Source of the DNA: JAKQIM01 sp029557965
GTDB lineage: Bacteria; Chloroflexota; Anaerolineae; Anaerolineales; UBA4823
Direction of reading: 5' to 3'
DNA: 64,000 nucleotides
NCBI GenBank assembly: GCA_035341015.1
Contig: DAOQUL010000011.1
Location: 1 to 64,000, forward strand
The notes under the pieces were generated by a model. The model was not told where the DNA came from. It ran no database searches and was given only the letters and a program-made list of their open reading frames with translations. This document shows, piece by piece, positions 42,704-51,290 of the stretch (within the stretch, counting starts at the first letter, position 1; every line of letters begins with the position of its first letter). Both the position numbers and the translations under genes were made by a program.

Positions 42704-43632
42704 GCACGCCCGAAACGCCCGCCGCCCGCCCACCCCTGCTGCGCTGGGTAGGCACGCTGTTGGCGGTCGCCCTTTTGATCTACTTGCTCGCCCAGCAAGG
42801 TTGGGATGAGATTGCCTCCGCCATCCGGCAAATTGCCGGGTGGCGTTTGGTTCTGGCCCTGCTGCTGGTGTTCATCTCTCGCCTGGCTGTGGCTGGGCGC
42901 TGGCATGTGCTGATGCGTTCAGCCAACACAGGCATCTCGTACTGGCAAAGTCTGCGCATCACCATGGCCGGGCTCTTCGCTTCTAACTTCTTGCCCACCA
43001 CCATCGGCGGCGATGTGGTGCGCCTGGGTGCCGCCCTGCGCCTGGGCTATGACCGGGCCACCAGTCTGGCGGCACTGGTGGCCGACCGGCTGGTGGGTAT
43101 GGCGGGCATGGCCATGGCCCTGCCTTTTATCTTGCCAGACCTCATCCGCTGGCTAAATGCCGCCCCCGCTGCGTCTGGTCAACAAGGGCAGCCTCTTCTG
43201 CTGGCCGTTCCCTGGTTGGGCAAGCTGTGGGAGCGTCTGAAGCATGCCATTCACGACCTGTTCGAAGTACTGAAACGCTGGCTAGCCCAACCGCGCGCCC
43301 TGCTGGGAGCCCTGGGTTGCACCTGGATCCATATGCTGTGCACCTTTGCCCAGGTCTGGCTGCTGCTGGGCGGCATGGGCGAAAGCATCTCATTCTGGTC
43401 GATTGCCGGATTGTGGAGCGCCACCTATTTTGTCACCTTGCTGCCCATCTCGATCAACGGCATGGGCTTGCAAGAGCTTTCGATGACCTTTTTCTACACC
43501 ACCCTGGGGGGCATCTCCCCATCCAGCGCCCTGACCCTGGCGTTGCTGATGCGCGTCTTGCAGATGTTCGCCAGCCTGCCCGGCGTGCTCTTCGTCCCCG
43601 AAATGCTGGCCGGCTCTACAAAAGCCAAATAA
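42700..43632 (+). CDS. LPG-synthase-TM-like integral membrane protein (UPF0104), probable CTG start
   Basis: 310 residues with seven to eight membrane helices, of the YbhN/AglD/lysylphosphatidylglycerol-synthase membrane-domain family (NFLPTTIGGDVVR, LVADRLVGM, NGMGLQELSMTFFY). Such proteins are frequent in polysaccharide loci, possibly as lipid flippases. No ATG or GTG precedes the body of the frame. CTG at 42700 follows AAGGAG by 5 nt and overlaps the gmd TGA, while the first TTG (42760) lacks a ribosome site and would cut the first helix. I therefore choose CTG. Confidence 0.75.
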   Translation: MSTPETPAARPPLLRWVGTLLAVALLIYLLAQQGWDEIASAIRQIAGWRLVLALLLVFISRLAVAGRWHVLMRSANTGISYWQSLRITMAGLFASNFLPTTIGGDVVRLGAALRLGYDRATSLAALVADRLVGMAGMAMALPFILPDLIRWLNAAPAASGQQGQPLLLAVPWLGKLWERLKHAIHDLFEVLKRWLAQPRALLGALGCTWIHMLCTFAQVWLLLGGMGESISFWSIAGLWSATYFVTLLPISINGMGLQELSMTFFYTTLGGISPSSALTLALLMRVLQMFASLPGVLFVPEMLAGSTKAK

Positions 43633-43682
43633 ACATTTGCTATAAGCACGTTCTGTGGTAAGCTTTGAACGTGGAGGAAAAG

Positions 43683-44294
43683 ATGAGCACCCAATTACCT
43701 TCCTTACCTTCTCAATCTTCTTTTGATGAAAAACTGCGCCGCGGCTTTAAAAATTATCTAAATCCCTTCATGCTGCTTTTGTGGCGGCTGGGACTGGGCT
43801 CCTGGGTCAATTGGTGGCCCCAGGTGGGCGGGCGCATCATGGTATTGACCCACACCGGGCGCAAATCTGGGCAGCGGCGGCGCACACCAGTGAACTACAC
43901 CATCATTGAGGGCGATATCTACTGCACAGCCGGTTTTGGCAAACTGGCAGATTGGTACCGCAATATGCTTAGGAACCCCAATGTTGAGGTCTGGCTGCCT
44001 GATGGATGGTGGGCGGGGGACGCCATTGACGTATCTGACGACCCGAACCGTATGGCCATTCTGCGCCAGGTGCTTTTTGCCAGCGGTTTTGCAGCTTATG
44101 CCGCCGGCCTGGATCCGGTCAAGATGAGCGACGAAGCCCTGGACGCGGCCACCAAGGAATACCGCCTGGTGCGCATCCGCCGCCGCATCGCCTGCACCGG
44201 CACCAATGGGCCGGGTGATTTATCCTGGGTATGGCCGTTGGCCACTTTCATCCTGCTGCCCCTGGCACTCTTCCGCCGCGGACGTCGCCGCTAA
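43683..44294 (+). CDS. Deazaflavin (F420)-dependent nitroreductase-family protein
   Basis: 203 residues. The DDN-like split-barrel motif is clear: MVLTHTGRKSGQRRRTPVNY, DIYCTAGFGKLADWYRNMLRNPNVEVWL. Members bind coenzyme F420 or other flavins and reduce small molecules; several are of unknown function. A C-terminal hydrophobic segment (~185-200) may anchor it. GGAGGAAAAG ribosome site; a weak promoter (TTGCTA-16-TAAGCT with an upstream TGG) may lie at 43637-43664. Its relation to the polysaccharide genes is not obvious. Confidence 0.85.
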   Translation: MSTQLPSLPSQSSFDEKLRRGFKNYLNPFMLLLWRLGLGSWVNWWPQVGGRIMVLTHTGRKSGQRRRTPVNYTIIEGDIYCTAGFGKLADWYRNMLRNPNVEVWLPDGWWAGDAIDVSDDPNRMAILRQVLFASGFAAYAAGLDPVKMSDEALDAATKEYRLVRIRRRIACTGTNGPGDLSWVWPLATFILLPLALFRRGRRR

Positions 44295-44317
44295 CCCATT
44301 CCTGTTTACGCTGCTTA

Positions 44318-46108
44318 ATGAAACATTCTCTCAGCCTACTCTTTTTGCTCTGGCTGTTCCTCTTCCCCTGGTTGGTGATGGGGCCTGCCGGAACATACTT
44401 ATCCAGCCTGCCCGAAGACCTGGTTTTCCCGCTGCGCGTGGCGCTTTTTGTGTTGCTGGTGGGGGGTGCAGCCTGGATCCTGCGCCGCACCAAGGCCACC
44501 CTGGGCTGGAGGCAGGCCCTGCTGTTGGCGGCCCTGGCCCAAGGCGTGGTGTACAAGCTGGCAGCTTTCTTGCCGGATCTCTCCACATTCCCCTTTTCGC
44601 TGGGTTGGTCTGAAGTCAGCCGATATTATTATGGGTCGCTGTACCTTTCAGACCGGCTGTACGGCCTGCACGTTCCGCCCTCAGTGCTGCATCCCAGCCG
44701 TTATTTGATGCAAGCCGTCCCCTTCCTCATTCCACATTCGCCGCTGTGGCTGCACCGCTTGTGGCAGGTGCTGCTCTGGCTGGTGACCAGCGGCCTGGCA
44801 GGCTGGCTGTTGGCAAAGCGGCTGGGCCTGGTAACGACTGAAGTTCTTACTACAGTGGGCAAATTAGGCATTGCGGTCGCCACAGCAGTCGTTGCCGCAT
44901 GGGCGGCGCTGTTCTTGTTCCAGGGTCCGGTCTATTATCACCTCTTGGTGATGGTAATCCTGGTCTTGTGGGCTTATGACGGGCAGAAACCCTGGCGCAC
45001 CCTGCTGATGGTGCTGTTGGCCTCTCTGTGGGCAGGCATCAGCCGAATCAACTGGCTGCCCGTTCCAGGGCTGTTGGCGGCTGCCCTGTACCTGCTCGAG
45101 CGGCCTCTGACCCGCCCCGCATGGCGATACTTGCTGCCCCCCGCCGGTTGGACTTTGCTAGGCAGCGCCGCGGCCTATGCTTCGCAAACAGCTTACAAGC
45201 TGTGGTCGGGCAACCCGCCAGAGCAGTTTGGCTCCAGCTTCAGTTCTGATCTGCTCTGGTATCGCCTGCGCCCCAACCCCACCTATCCCCTGGGCATCTT
45301 GCCCAGCGCCATCCTGGTCTCGCTGCCGCTGGTACTGCTCATCTGCCTGCACCTGGCGCAGAATTGGCGCCGTTATCACTTCCTGCGCCTGCTCGGCCTG
45401 GCGGCTATTCTCTTTGTATTGTTTGCCGGCGGGGTAGTGGTCAGCGTCAAGATTGGCGGCGGTAGCAACCTGCACAACCTGGATGCCTACCTGGCCCTGC
45501 TCCTGGTCATTGGGGCCTTCATCACCCTGGAACGCATGCTTCCAGATGCCTCCCCTGCCGGGTCCGCCGCACAAAGCAACCACAGCCGCGCTCCAGGCGG
45601 CATTCTCCACGCGCTCACAGTCATATTACAGGCCGCGGCCCTGCTTGTCCCAATCCTCTTTGCCATCGCATCTGGCGGTCCCCTGCCTCACCACAACCTG
45701 CCTGTGGCCCAGGCAGAACTGCAAACGCTGCGCCAGGTGGTGGAGGGCGCCGTTCAGCAAGGCGGCGAAGTGCTGTTCATCAACCAGCGCCACCTGCTGG
45801 CTTTGGACCAGGTAGATGCGCCCCTGGTGGCTGATTATGAGTTGGTTTTCTTGATGGAAATGGCCATGGCCTCTAACACCCCTTATCTCAGCGCCTTCCA
45901 CGCAGACCTGCTGAACCAGCGGTACGCTGTCATCGTGGCTGAGCCAATGAACACCCAATACCAGGGCCCGGCGCACAGCTTTGGCGAGGAGAATGATGCC
46001 TGGGTGCGTCACGTTTCAGAGCCGCTGCTGTGCGATTACGAGCCTCTGGTAGAACTGGAAACGGCGGGCGTGGTGCTCTACGTGCCGCGCGCTGAACCCT
46101 GCCGCTAA
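44318..46108 (+). CDS. Large multi-pass membrane protein, unknown
   Basis: 596 residues with at least ten hydrophobic segments and a soluble C-terminal part (~475-596; LNQRYAVIVAEPMNTQYQGP). A loop with GWSEVSRYYYGSLYLSDRLYG follows the third helix. It could be a GT-C glycosyltransferase or O-antigen-polymerase-like protein, but I cannot name a family. The frame extends upstream to 44231 inside the previous gene; the ATG at 44318 begins the first membrane segment. Confidence 0.65.
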   Translation: MKHSLSLLFLLWLFLFPWLVMGPAGTYLSSLPEDLVFPLRVALFVLLVGGAAWILRRTKATLGWRQALLLAALAQGVVYKLAAFLPDLSTFPFSLGWSEVSRYYYGSLYLSDRLYGLHVPPSVLHPSRYLMQAVPFLIPHSPLWLHRLWQVLLWLVTSGLAGWLLAKRLGLVTTEVLTTVGKLGIAVATAVVAAWAALFLFQGPVYYHLLVMVILVLWAYDGQKPWRTLLMVLLASLWAGISRINWLPVPGLLAAALYLLERPLTRPAWRYLLPPAGWTLLGSAAAYASQTAYKLWSGNPPEQFGSSFSSDLLWYRLRPNPTYPLGILPSAILVSLPLVLLICLHLAQNWRRYHFLRLLGLAAILFVLFAGGVVVSVKIGGGSNLHNLDAYLALLLVIGAFITLERMLPDASPAGSAAQSNHSRAPGGILHALTVILQAAALLVPILFAIASGGPLPHHNLPVAQAELQTLRQVVEGAVQQGGEVLFINQRHLLALDQVDAPLVADYELVFLMEMAMASNTPYLSAFHADLLNQRYAVIVAEPMNTQYQGPAHSFGEENDAWVRHVSEPLLCDYEPLVELETAGVVLYVPRAEPCR

Positions 46109-46125
46109 GCAAAGCGTAAGCCCCT

Positions 46126-48192
46126 ATGTACTGGATCCGCACCGATAACCCGCTTGATCTATTCTTGTACCTGCTGCTGACCGCTTCTTGGGCGGTAGGC
46201 GGCTGTTTGCTGGCTGGTAACGCCTTTCACCTGCGGCGCGCCGAGCGCCTGGTCACGGGCCTATCTGCCGGCCTGCTGCTGTTCATCACCCTGAGCAACC
46301 TGCTGGCAAACCTGCTGCCGCTCACCCCGGCCTATTGGCTGAGCGCAGTCGGCATCCTGCTCGCTGGTCTCCTTGCGGCCAGGGCGGCTTTGCCTGGGCA
46401 GGCAGCCTTACCCATTACCCTGACCGGCCTAAAAAATGCGCTGCGCCTGATCTTATCCATCATTCAATATCCACTGGCCATCGCAATTCTGACCGTTCTT
46501 TTCACCTTCATCCACCGCGGCCTGGCGCTCTTCGACGAATACCTGCACATTCCGCTCGTCTCCACCATGGCCGCCGGCGACATTCCCCCCCACTTATACG
46601 TTAACCCCGACCTGCGTTTTGCATACCATTATGGGATCCAGGTTTTTGCAGCCAGCCTGGTGCGGTTAGGAGGCTTGTTCCCCTGGAGCGCCTGGGATGC
46701 CAGCCGCGCCGCGGCGCTGGCCTTCACCCTGGTGCTGGGCTACCTGTGGGTGCGGCGCATGACCCATTCCCGCAAGGCCGGGTGGCTGGGCGGGCTTTTA
46801 TTTGGCCTTGGCGGAGGCGCACGCTGGTTATTGGCCTTGCTGCCTGGGCCCTGGCTGGCATGGCTGAGCGAGGGCATTCAAATGCGCAATACCGGCCTGG
46901 ATACCGGCTCTACGCTGGCGATTGCCTTATCTCGGCCCTGGGTCATTGATGGCAGTGGACCCATCTCTTTCCCCTTCGCTTTCCACAATGGCATCTTCGT
47001 GCCGGTGACCTTTACCCTGGGCAGCACCGGCGCTTTACCCTATATGACCATCCTGACGCTGCTTTTGCTCTTGCCGCCCCAGCGCCGCTTCACGCCGCTG
47101 GGCCTGGCAGCCTGGACTCTGATCTTCGCCAACCTGGCCCTCAGCGCCGAACATCTCTTCGCCATGCTGTGGCTTGGCATTGCCCTGGCGGCTGTGCTGG
47201 CTGTGGGCAAAAGGGCAGCGAAAAGACCTTTCTTACCGGGGGGCAGTATCCTGCAGTGGGGTGTGGTGCTGGCTTCATCGGCACTGCTCAGCGCGCTGCA
47301 AGGTGGATTCATCACCGAAACCCTGCGCAGCTTGGGGGCCGCCTTGCTTGGAGGAAGTGCCGCCAACTCGAATGCTTATGGCTTCGCCCTGCGCTGGCCT
47401 CCTGGGCTCTATTCAGCCCACCTGGGGCAGCTCTCCATCCTGGATGTGCGCCAGCTTCTGGCATTGCTGGCTGAGCTGGGCCCGGTGCTGCTGTTGATCC
47501 CGGTGGTGATTGCCTGGCAGTGGCCCAGGCGCCGCCGCGCCGATTGGTTCAGCCTGGGACTGGGCTGGAGCGCACTGCTCAGCCTGCTCTTTGGCCTGCT
47601 GGTGGAATACGGCGTGGACCGCTCTACCACGCGCATGGCCGATACGGCCCTATGGACCTGGCTGGTGCTGGGCTTTCCCATCCTCTGGCAAAAGGGTAAG
47701 CAGTTGAACCTGCCCGCCCGCCTGGGCCTGGACCTGGGCTGCATCGTTGCCCTGGCAGGCGGCGTGGTCATCCTGGCGTTCCAACTTCCCGCCCTGTGCT
47801 TTACACAATATACATATTACCTGACCGACCTGGACGCCGGCATCGCCCAAGATTATTGGAACCGCTTGCCAGCTTCGGCCCAGGTCTTTGACCCCATGGC
47901 ATCTCGCGCTCCGGCTTTGTTTGGGCGTATTCCACGCGCCCACTCTGCCATCTATTTTCCTTTGCCCGAATGGCAGGCCTTGGTAGATGACCCCAACCCG
48001 GTCACCATCAGCCAGGCTGGTTTCGACTATGTATATTTTGAGGCGGGCTGGTGGCACAGCCTGAGCAAGGCCCAACAGGCCCGCTTCGAACAGCCATGTG
48101 TGAATTTCATGGAAGAACGCAGAGAACCGGCCTCGATTGGCACAGATTACCGCATCCTGGCGGATATCAGCGCATGCAAAGCGCAACCGTAA
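46126..48192 (+). CDS. Large multi-pass membrane protein, GT-C-like
   Basis: 688 residues with 12 or more membrane segments and a C-terminal soluble domain (~570-688; AQDYWNRLPASAQVFDPM). The segment ALFDEYLHIPLVSTMAAGDIPPHLYVNPD after helix 4 has an acidic pair in an outer loop, resembling GT-C catalytic loops, and HYGIQVFAASLVRLGG follows. Probably a polyprenyl-phosphate-sugar-dependent transferase or a Wzy-like polymerase. It is followed by a ~80-nt gap with a new promoter. Confidence 0.65.
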   Translation: MYWIRTDNPLDLFLYLLLTASWAVGGCLLAGNAFHLRRAERLVTGLSAGLLLFITLSNLLANLLPLTPAYWLSAVGILLAGLLAARAALPGQAALPITLTGLKNALRLILSIIQYPLAIAILTVLFTFIHRGLALFDEYLHIPLVSTMAAGDIPPHLYVNPDLRFAYHYGIQVFAASLVRLGGLFPWSAWDASRAAALAFTLVLGYLWVRRMTHSRKAGWLGGLLFGLGGGARWLLALLPGPWLAWLSEGIQMRNTGLDTGSTLAIALSRPWVIDGSGPISFPFAFHNGIFVPVTFTLGSTGALPYMTILTLLLLLPPQRRFTPLGLAAWTLIFANLALSAEHLFAMLWLGIALAAVLAVGKRAAKRPFLPGGSILQWGVVLASSALLSALQGGFITETLRSLGAALLGGSAANSNAYGFALRWPPGLYSAHLGQLSILDVRQLLALLAELGPVLLLIPVVIAWQWPRRRRADWFSLGLGWSALLSLLFGLLVEYGVDRSTTRMADTALWTWLVLGFPILWQKGKQLNLPARLGLDLGCIVALAGGVVILAFQLPALCFTQYTYYLTDLDAGIAQDYWNRLPASAQVFDPMASRAPALFGRIPRAHSAIYFPLPEWQALVDDPNPVTISQAGFDYVYFEAGWWHSLSKAQQARFEQPCVNFMEERREPASIGTDYRILADISACKAQP

Positions 48193-48216
48193 AGCAAGCG
48201 ACAGGCCCCACACAGA

Positions 48217-48245
48217 ATGAAATCTAATCCGACCAATGGTATAAT
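48217..48245 (+). promoter_or_regulatory. Promoter of the methyltransferase gene
   Basis: -35 ATGAAA (48217-48222), 17 bp, extended -10 TGG-TATAAT (TATAAT at 48240-48245). A leader of ~30 nt contains AGAAAGG before the ATG at 48276. Confidence 0.55.
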
Positions 48246-48275
48246 ATTTCCCACTTAATCAGAGAAAGGTTCCCC

Positions 48276-49076
48276 ATGACGATCGAATACCGTGAAACCA
48301 CCGAAGACCTGCTGACCCGTATCGACATCCACAAGAAATACGGCGGCAAGGATATTGACCAATGGATGTTGGATCTTTTGAACGTCCAGCCTGGCGCCCG
48401 CATCTTGGATGTAGGCTGCGGCGCGGGCAAGCAGTGTTTCTTATTCCACAAGGCCCTGCAGGGCCAGGCCGAGATCACCGGTGGTGACCTCAACGAAGAG
48501 CTGCTCACCAAGGCGCGTGAAGAGAACGCTAAGATCGGCAGCCCCATCACCATCACCGAGCTAGATTTCAACAAAGCCTTCCCCTTCTCCGATGCACAGT
48601 TCGATCTGTTGACCTGCTGTTTCGCCATCTACTACGCCGCCGATATCCCCTACACCATCAGCCAGATGCACCGCGTGCTCAAACCCGGTGGGCGGCTCTT
48701 CACCAGCGGGCCCATGCCCCAAAACAAGCAGCTATTCTACGATGTCATCCGCGAAGCCACCGGCAAAGAAATCCCGCCCATGCCGGGTTCATCACGCTAC
48801 AGCAGCCAGATCCTGAGCGCCATGCGCAGCCAGTTCAAAAGCGTCGAAGAACACATTTTTGAAAATCCCCTGACCTTCGAGGCAGTCGAGCCGTTCCTCG
48901 ATTATACGCGCGCCTCCCTTTCAGAAGACCGCAAGCTGTGGAAAAGTTTCTTTGAAAGCCCCGAGGATTTCGAGCGCATCATGGGAAAGATCAAGGATGT
49001 GTCTGAACGCCGCATGAAAGAAGACGGGCAATTGGTAATGGTCAAGGTGGTCGGCGGTTTCATCGCCCACGCTTAG
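48276..49076 (+). CDS. Class I SAM-dependent methyltransferase
   Basis: 266 residues. Motif I LDVGCGAGKQ, the acidic post-I end GGDLNEE, motif II FDLLTCCFAIYY and HRVLKPGGRLF are all in order. The C-terminal third is helical. It may methylate a sugar of the polysaccharide or a small metabolite. Has its own promoter, and is followed 27 nt later by a PIG-L deacetylase. Confidence 0.87.
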   Translation: MTIEYRETTEDLLTRIDIHKKYGGKDIDQWMLDLLNVQPGARILDVGCGAGKQCFLFHKALQGQAEITGGDLNEELLTKAREENAKIGSPITITELDFNKAFPFSDAQFDLLTCCFAIYYAADIPYTISQMHRVLKPGGRLFTSGPMPQNKQLFYDVIREATGKEIPPMPGSSRYSSQILSAMRSQFKSVEEHIFENPLTFEAVEPFLDYTRASLSEDRKLWKSFFESPEDFERIMGKIKDVSERRMKEDGQLVMVKVVGGFIAHA

Positions 49077-49103
49077 CTGTTTTGCAAGACACTGGAATAC
49101 CTT

Positions 49104-49745
49104 ATGGGCATGAATATTTACGGCCAACGAATTTGCTTCATCGGCGCGCATCCTGACGATATTGAGCTGGGTTGCGGGGCATTGATCGCCAATATCAACG
49201 GCAAAGCCGATATCTTGTGCGTTACGCTATCAGACAACCAAAAAAACCCGGCCCTGAAAAACCTGGTGGCTGAGCACCGCAGCAGCATGCAGGTTTTGGG
49301 CGTGCCGCCCGAGAAAGACATCCTCGAGGCGTTTGAGACGCGGCGCTTCCCCCAGATGCGCCAGGAGATCCTCGAGTTCTTATACCGTCTCAATCGCGAT
49401 TTTAAGCCAGATATCGTCTTTACGCACACCCGCTCTGATATCCACCAGGATCATGTGCAGACCACCGAAGAGGTGCTGCGCGCTTTTCGCGGCACCACTG
49501 TGTTGGGCTTTGACGCTCTGCGCAGCAGTTACGGCTTCTTCCCCCACTTCTTGGTAGAGGTCTCTGAGCAGGATGCCGAACGCAAGATTGAAGCGCTGTC
49601 GAAGTATTCGACCTATCACGAGCGTTACTACTTTGAGCCCCAGGTGCTGCGCGCCACCATGATCCGCCAAGGAGCGCTGGCTGAACGCGCCTACGCCGAG
49701 GGCTTTGAGATGCTGCGAGTGGTCAGCGCCTTTAACGTTTGCTAA
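49104..49745 (+). CDS. PIG-L family deacetylase
   Basis: 213 residues. Zinc motif AHPDDIELGCG near residues 15-25, and THTRSDIHQDHV with the second HxxH part, are typical of the LmbE/PIG-L N-acetylglucosaminyl deacetylases. It probably removes an N-acetyl group from a GlcNAc-like sugar or sugar nucleotide. The ribosome site is weak; ATG at 49110 is an alternative start. Ends in a strong terminator. Confidence 0.88.
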   Translation: MGMNIYGQRICFIGAHPDDIELGCGALIANINGKADILCVTLSDNQKNPALKNLVAEHRSSMQVLGVPPEKDILEAFETRRFPQMRQEILEFLYRLNRDFKPDIVFTHTRSDIHQDHVQTTEEVLRAFRGTTVLGFDALRSSYGFFPHFLVEVSEQDAERKIEALSKYSTYHERYYFEPQVLRATMIRQGALAERAYAEGFEMLRVVSAFNVC

Positions 49746-49754
49746 GCCACAACG

Positions 49755-49797
49755 GGTCAAGGTGTGCGAGGCGTGACGCGCCCTGCACACCTTGACC
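49755..49797 (+). terminator. Strong hairpin terminator after the deacetylase gene
   Basis: Perfect 13-bp arms (49755-49767 with 49785-49797, GGTCAAGGTGTGC / GCACACCTTGACC) and a 17-nt loop that can itself pair, followed by TATTTAAAT. The right arm contains the TTGACC that serves as -35 of the next gene. Confidence 0.75.
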
Positions 49798-49833
49798 TAT
49801 TTAAATCAGCAGTTATAATTCAGTTATTGAATT
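49792..49833 (+). promoter_or_regulatory. Promoter and operator of the winged-helix regulator
   Basis: -35 TTGACC (49792-49797), 16 bp, -10 TATAAT (49814-49819). It is overlapped by the inverted repeat AATTCA-GTTAT-TGAATT (49817-49833), nearly identical to the gmd promoter site. Position and symmetry suggest autoregulation by the gene that follows. Confidence 0.7.
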
Positions 49834-49843
49834 TTAGGCTGAA

Positions 49844-50365
49844 ATGAACATACCTCCCGACCCCGCCCGCGAAATGACCCTGCTCGAGCATATCGAGCAC
49901 AACCCAGATGTGACCCAGGCCTCCCTTGCTACTCAGCTAGGCGTGGCAGTTGGTACCGTTAACTGGCACCTGAAGCGCATGATCGCCAAAGGCTATGTCA
50001 AGGTGAAACGCGCTGAACGGCGCAAACTGCGTTACATCATCACGCCCGATGGCATTGCCTTCCGCGCCCGCCTGACGATCGATTATATCGAGCAATCGAT
50101 GCTGCTTTACCGCCACACCCGCAAACACGTGGGTGAGCTTCTGGCTGAGGTCAAACAGGCCGGCTATGACAGCATTTGCATTGAGAACGCCAGCCAGGCA
50201 GATCAGCCCGCAGATATTGCCGATATCTGCCGCCTCACCTGCCTGGAACAAGGCATCCAGGTGATCGATAACCAGTCTGCCAACCATACACCGCTGTTGG
50301 TCGTGCGCGGCACCAAGATCACGCTCACCATCAATCCCGAGCATCTGCAGGAGAATAATGCATGA
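49844..50365 (+). CDS. Winged helix-turn-helix regulator of the polysaccharide locus
   Basis: 173 residues. An N-terminal MarR-like winged helix (~10-75: TLLEHIEHNPDVTQASLATQ, VAVGTVNWHLKRMIAKGYV, then a basic wing KVKRAERRKLRY) is followed by a linker helix (~80-105). A C-terminal alpha/beta domain (~108-165) resembles a small Rossmann-like sensor (YDSICIENASQADQ). Similar proteins occur in exopolysaccharide loci of other bacteria. Its promoter carries the AATTCA-N5-TGAATT repeat also found on gmd. ATGA overlap with the next gene. Confidence 0.82.
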   Translation: MNIPPDPAREMTLLEHIEHNPDVTQASLATQLGVAVGTVNWHLKRMIAKGYVKVKRAERRKLRYIITPDGIAFRARLTIDYIEQSMLLYRHTRKHVGELLAEVKQAGYDSICIENASQADQPADIADICRLTCLEQGIQVIDNQSANHTPLLVVRGTKITLTINPEHLQENNA

Positions 50366-51255
50366 GCACAATACCTGAACCGACTCAGCACGTGTTGGTA
50401 ACCGGCGGAGCGGGCTATATTGGCTCGCTGTTGACCGGCGAGCTGCTGCGACATGGCTACCGTGTGACGGTGGTAGACGAGCTGTTGTTCGGCGGCGAAT
50501 CGCTGATGGCGTACCTGCCCCATCCCAACTTTCAATTCGTCAAAAGCAACGTCAGTGAGCCGCGCGCCATCCGTAATGCAGTGCGCGATGAATGGCCCAA
50601 GCCAGATGCCATCGTCCACCTGGCAGGCATTGTGGGCTTCCCCGCTTGCCAGGCGGTTGGGCGGCAGGTGGCCTGGCGCTATAACGTAGAATCCACCCAA
50701 CAGGTCTTCGAACAAGCCGAGGCCCTGGGGACCCAACGCTTCGTTTATGCNNNNNNNNNNNNNNNNNNNNNNNNNNNNNNNNNNNNNNNNNNNNNNNNNN
50801 NNNNNNNNNNNNNNNNNNNNNNNNNNNNNNNNNNNNNNNNNNNNNNNNNNACCCGTCGTGAGCTGTTGATCTACCAACGCGGCTACTCGCGCTCCTTTGT
50901 TCATATCCGCGATGCCGTGCGCGGCATGATCTTGGGCTTGCAAGCCCCCACCGAGGCCGTGCGCGGTCAAATCTTCAACCTGGGGTCGGATGCAGGCAAT
51001 TACACCAAAGATGAGATCGTTAAGTTGGTGTTGAAACGTCTGCCCGAGACCGTGGTCAGCTATAAAGATATGACCTTCGGCGGCGATATGCGCGATATCA
51101 CCGTCTCATTCGAGAAAATCCGCAAGGCGCTCGGCTTCACCACCGAACTGACCGCTGAAGACGGTGTGCGCGAAGTGTTGCACGCCCTACGCAGCGGCCT
51201 GATCAGCAACCCACAGGATCACCGGTACCGCAACGCCCAATTCATCGTTCAGTAA
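50362..51255 (+). CDS. NAD-dependent epimerase/dehydratase, interrupted by assembly gap
   Basis: Extended SDR of nucleotide-sugar metabolism. NAD motif TGGAGYIGS, VDELLFGGESLMAYL and HLAGIVGFPAC are seen before the gap, and RSFVHIRDAVRGMILGL and FNLGSDAGNYTKDEI after it. The catalytic Ser and YxxxK lie in the missing part. The 100 Ns are probably a fixed spacer; related SDRs have roughly 100-110 residues between these blocks, so about 200 bp more than shown is likely absent. Substrate not defined. It is followed by fcl. Confidence 0.8.
   Translation: MSTIPEPTQHVLVTGGAGYIGSLLTGELLRHGYRVTVVDELLFGGESLMAYLPHPNFQFVKSNVSEPRAIRNAVRDEWPKPDAIVHLAGIVGFPACQAVGRQVAWRYNVESTQQVFEQAEALGTQRFVYXXXXXXXXXXXXXXXXXXXXXXXXXXXXXXXXXXTRRELLIYQRGYSRSFVHIRDAVRGMILGLQAPTEAVRGQIFNLGSDAGNYTKDEIVKLVLKRLPETVVSYKDMTFGGDMRDITVSFEKIRKALGFTTELTAEDGVREVLHALRSGLISNPQDHRYRNAQFIVQ
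50751..50850. other. Assembly gap (100 N)
   Basis: Exactly 100 Ns inside the SDR gene, a conventional scaffold spacer. Length and even contiguity of the gene across it are not proved, although the flanking blocks are consistent with one SDR. Confidence 0.95.
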
Positions 51256-51290
51256 GCTAATGTCGCTATCCCAATCAGGAGCAATCACAC

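Noticed and set aside
50203..50970. Long minus-strand frame across the N gap
   Set aside because: It is a shadow of the SDR and winged-helix genes on the plus strand, kept open by the Ns; it has no domain signatures.
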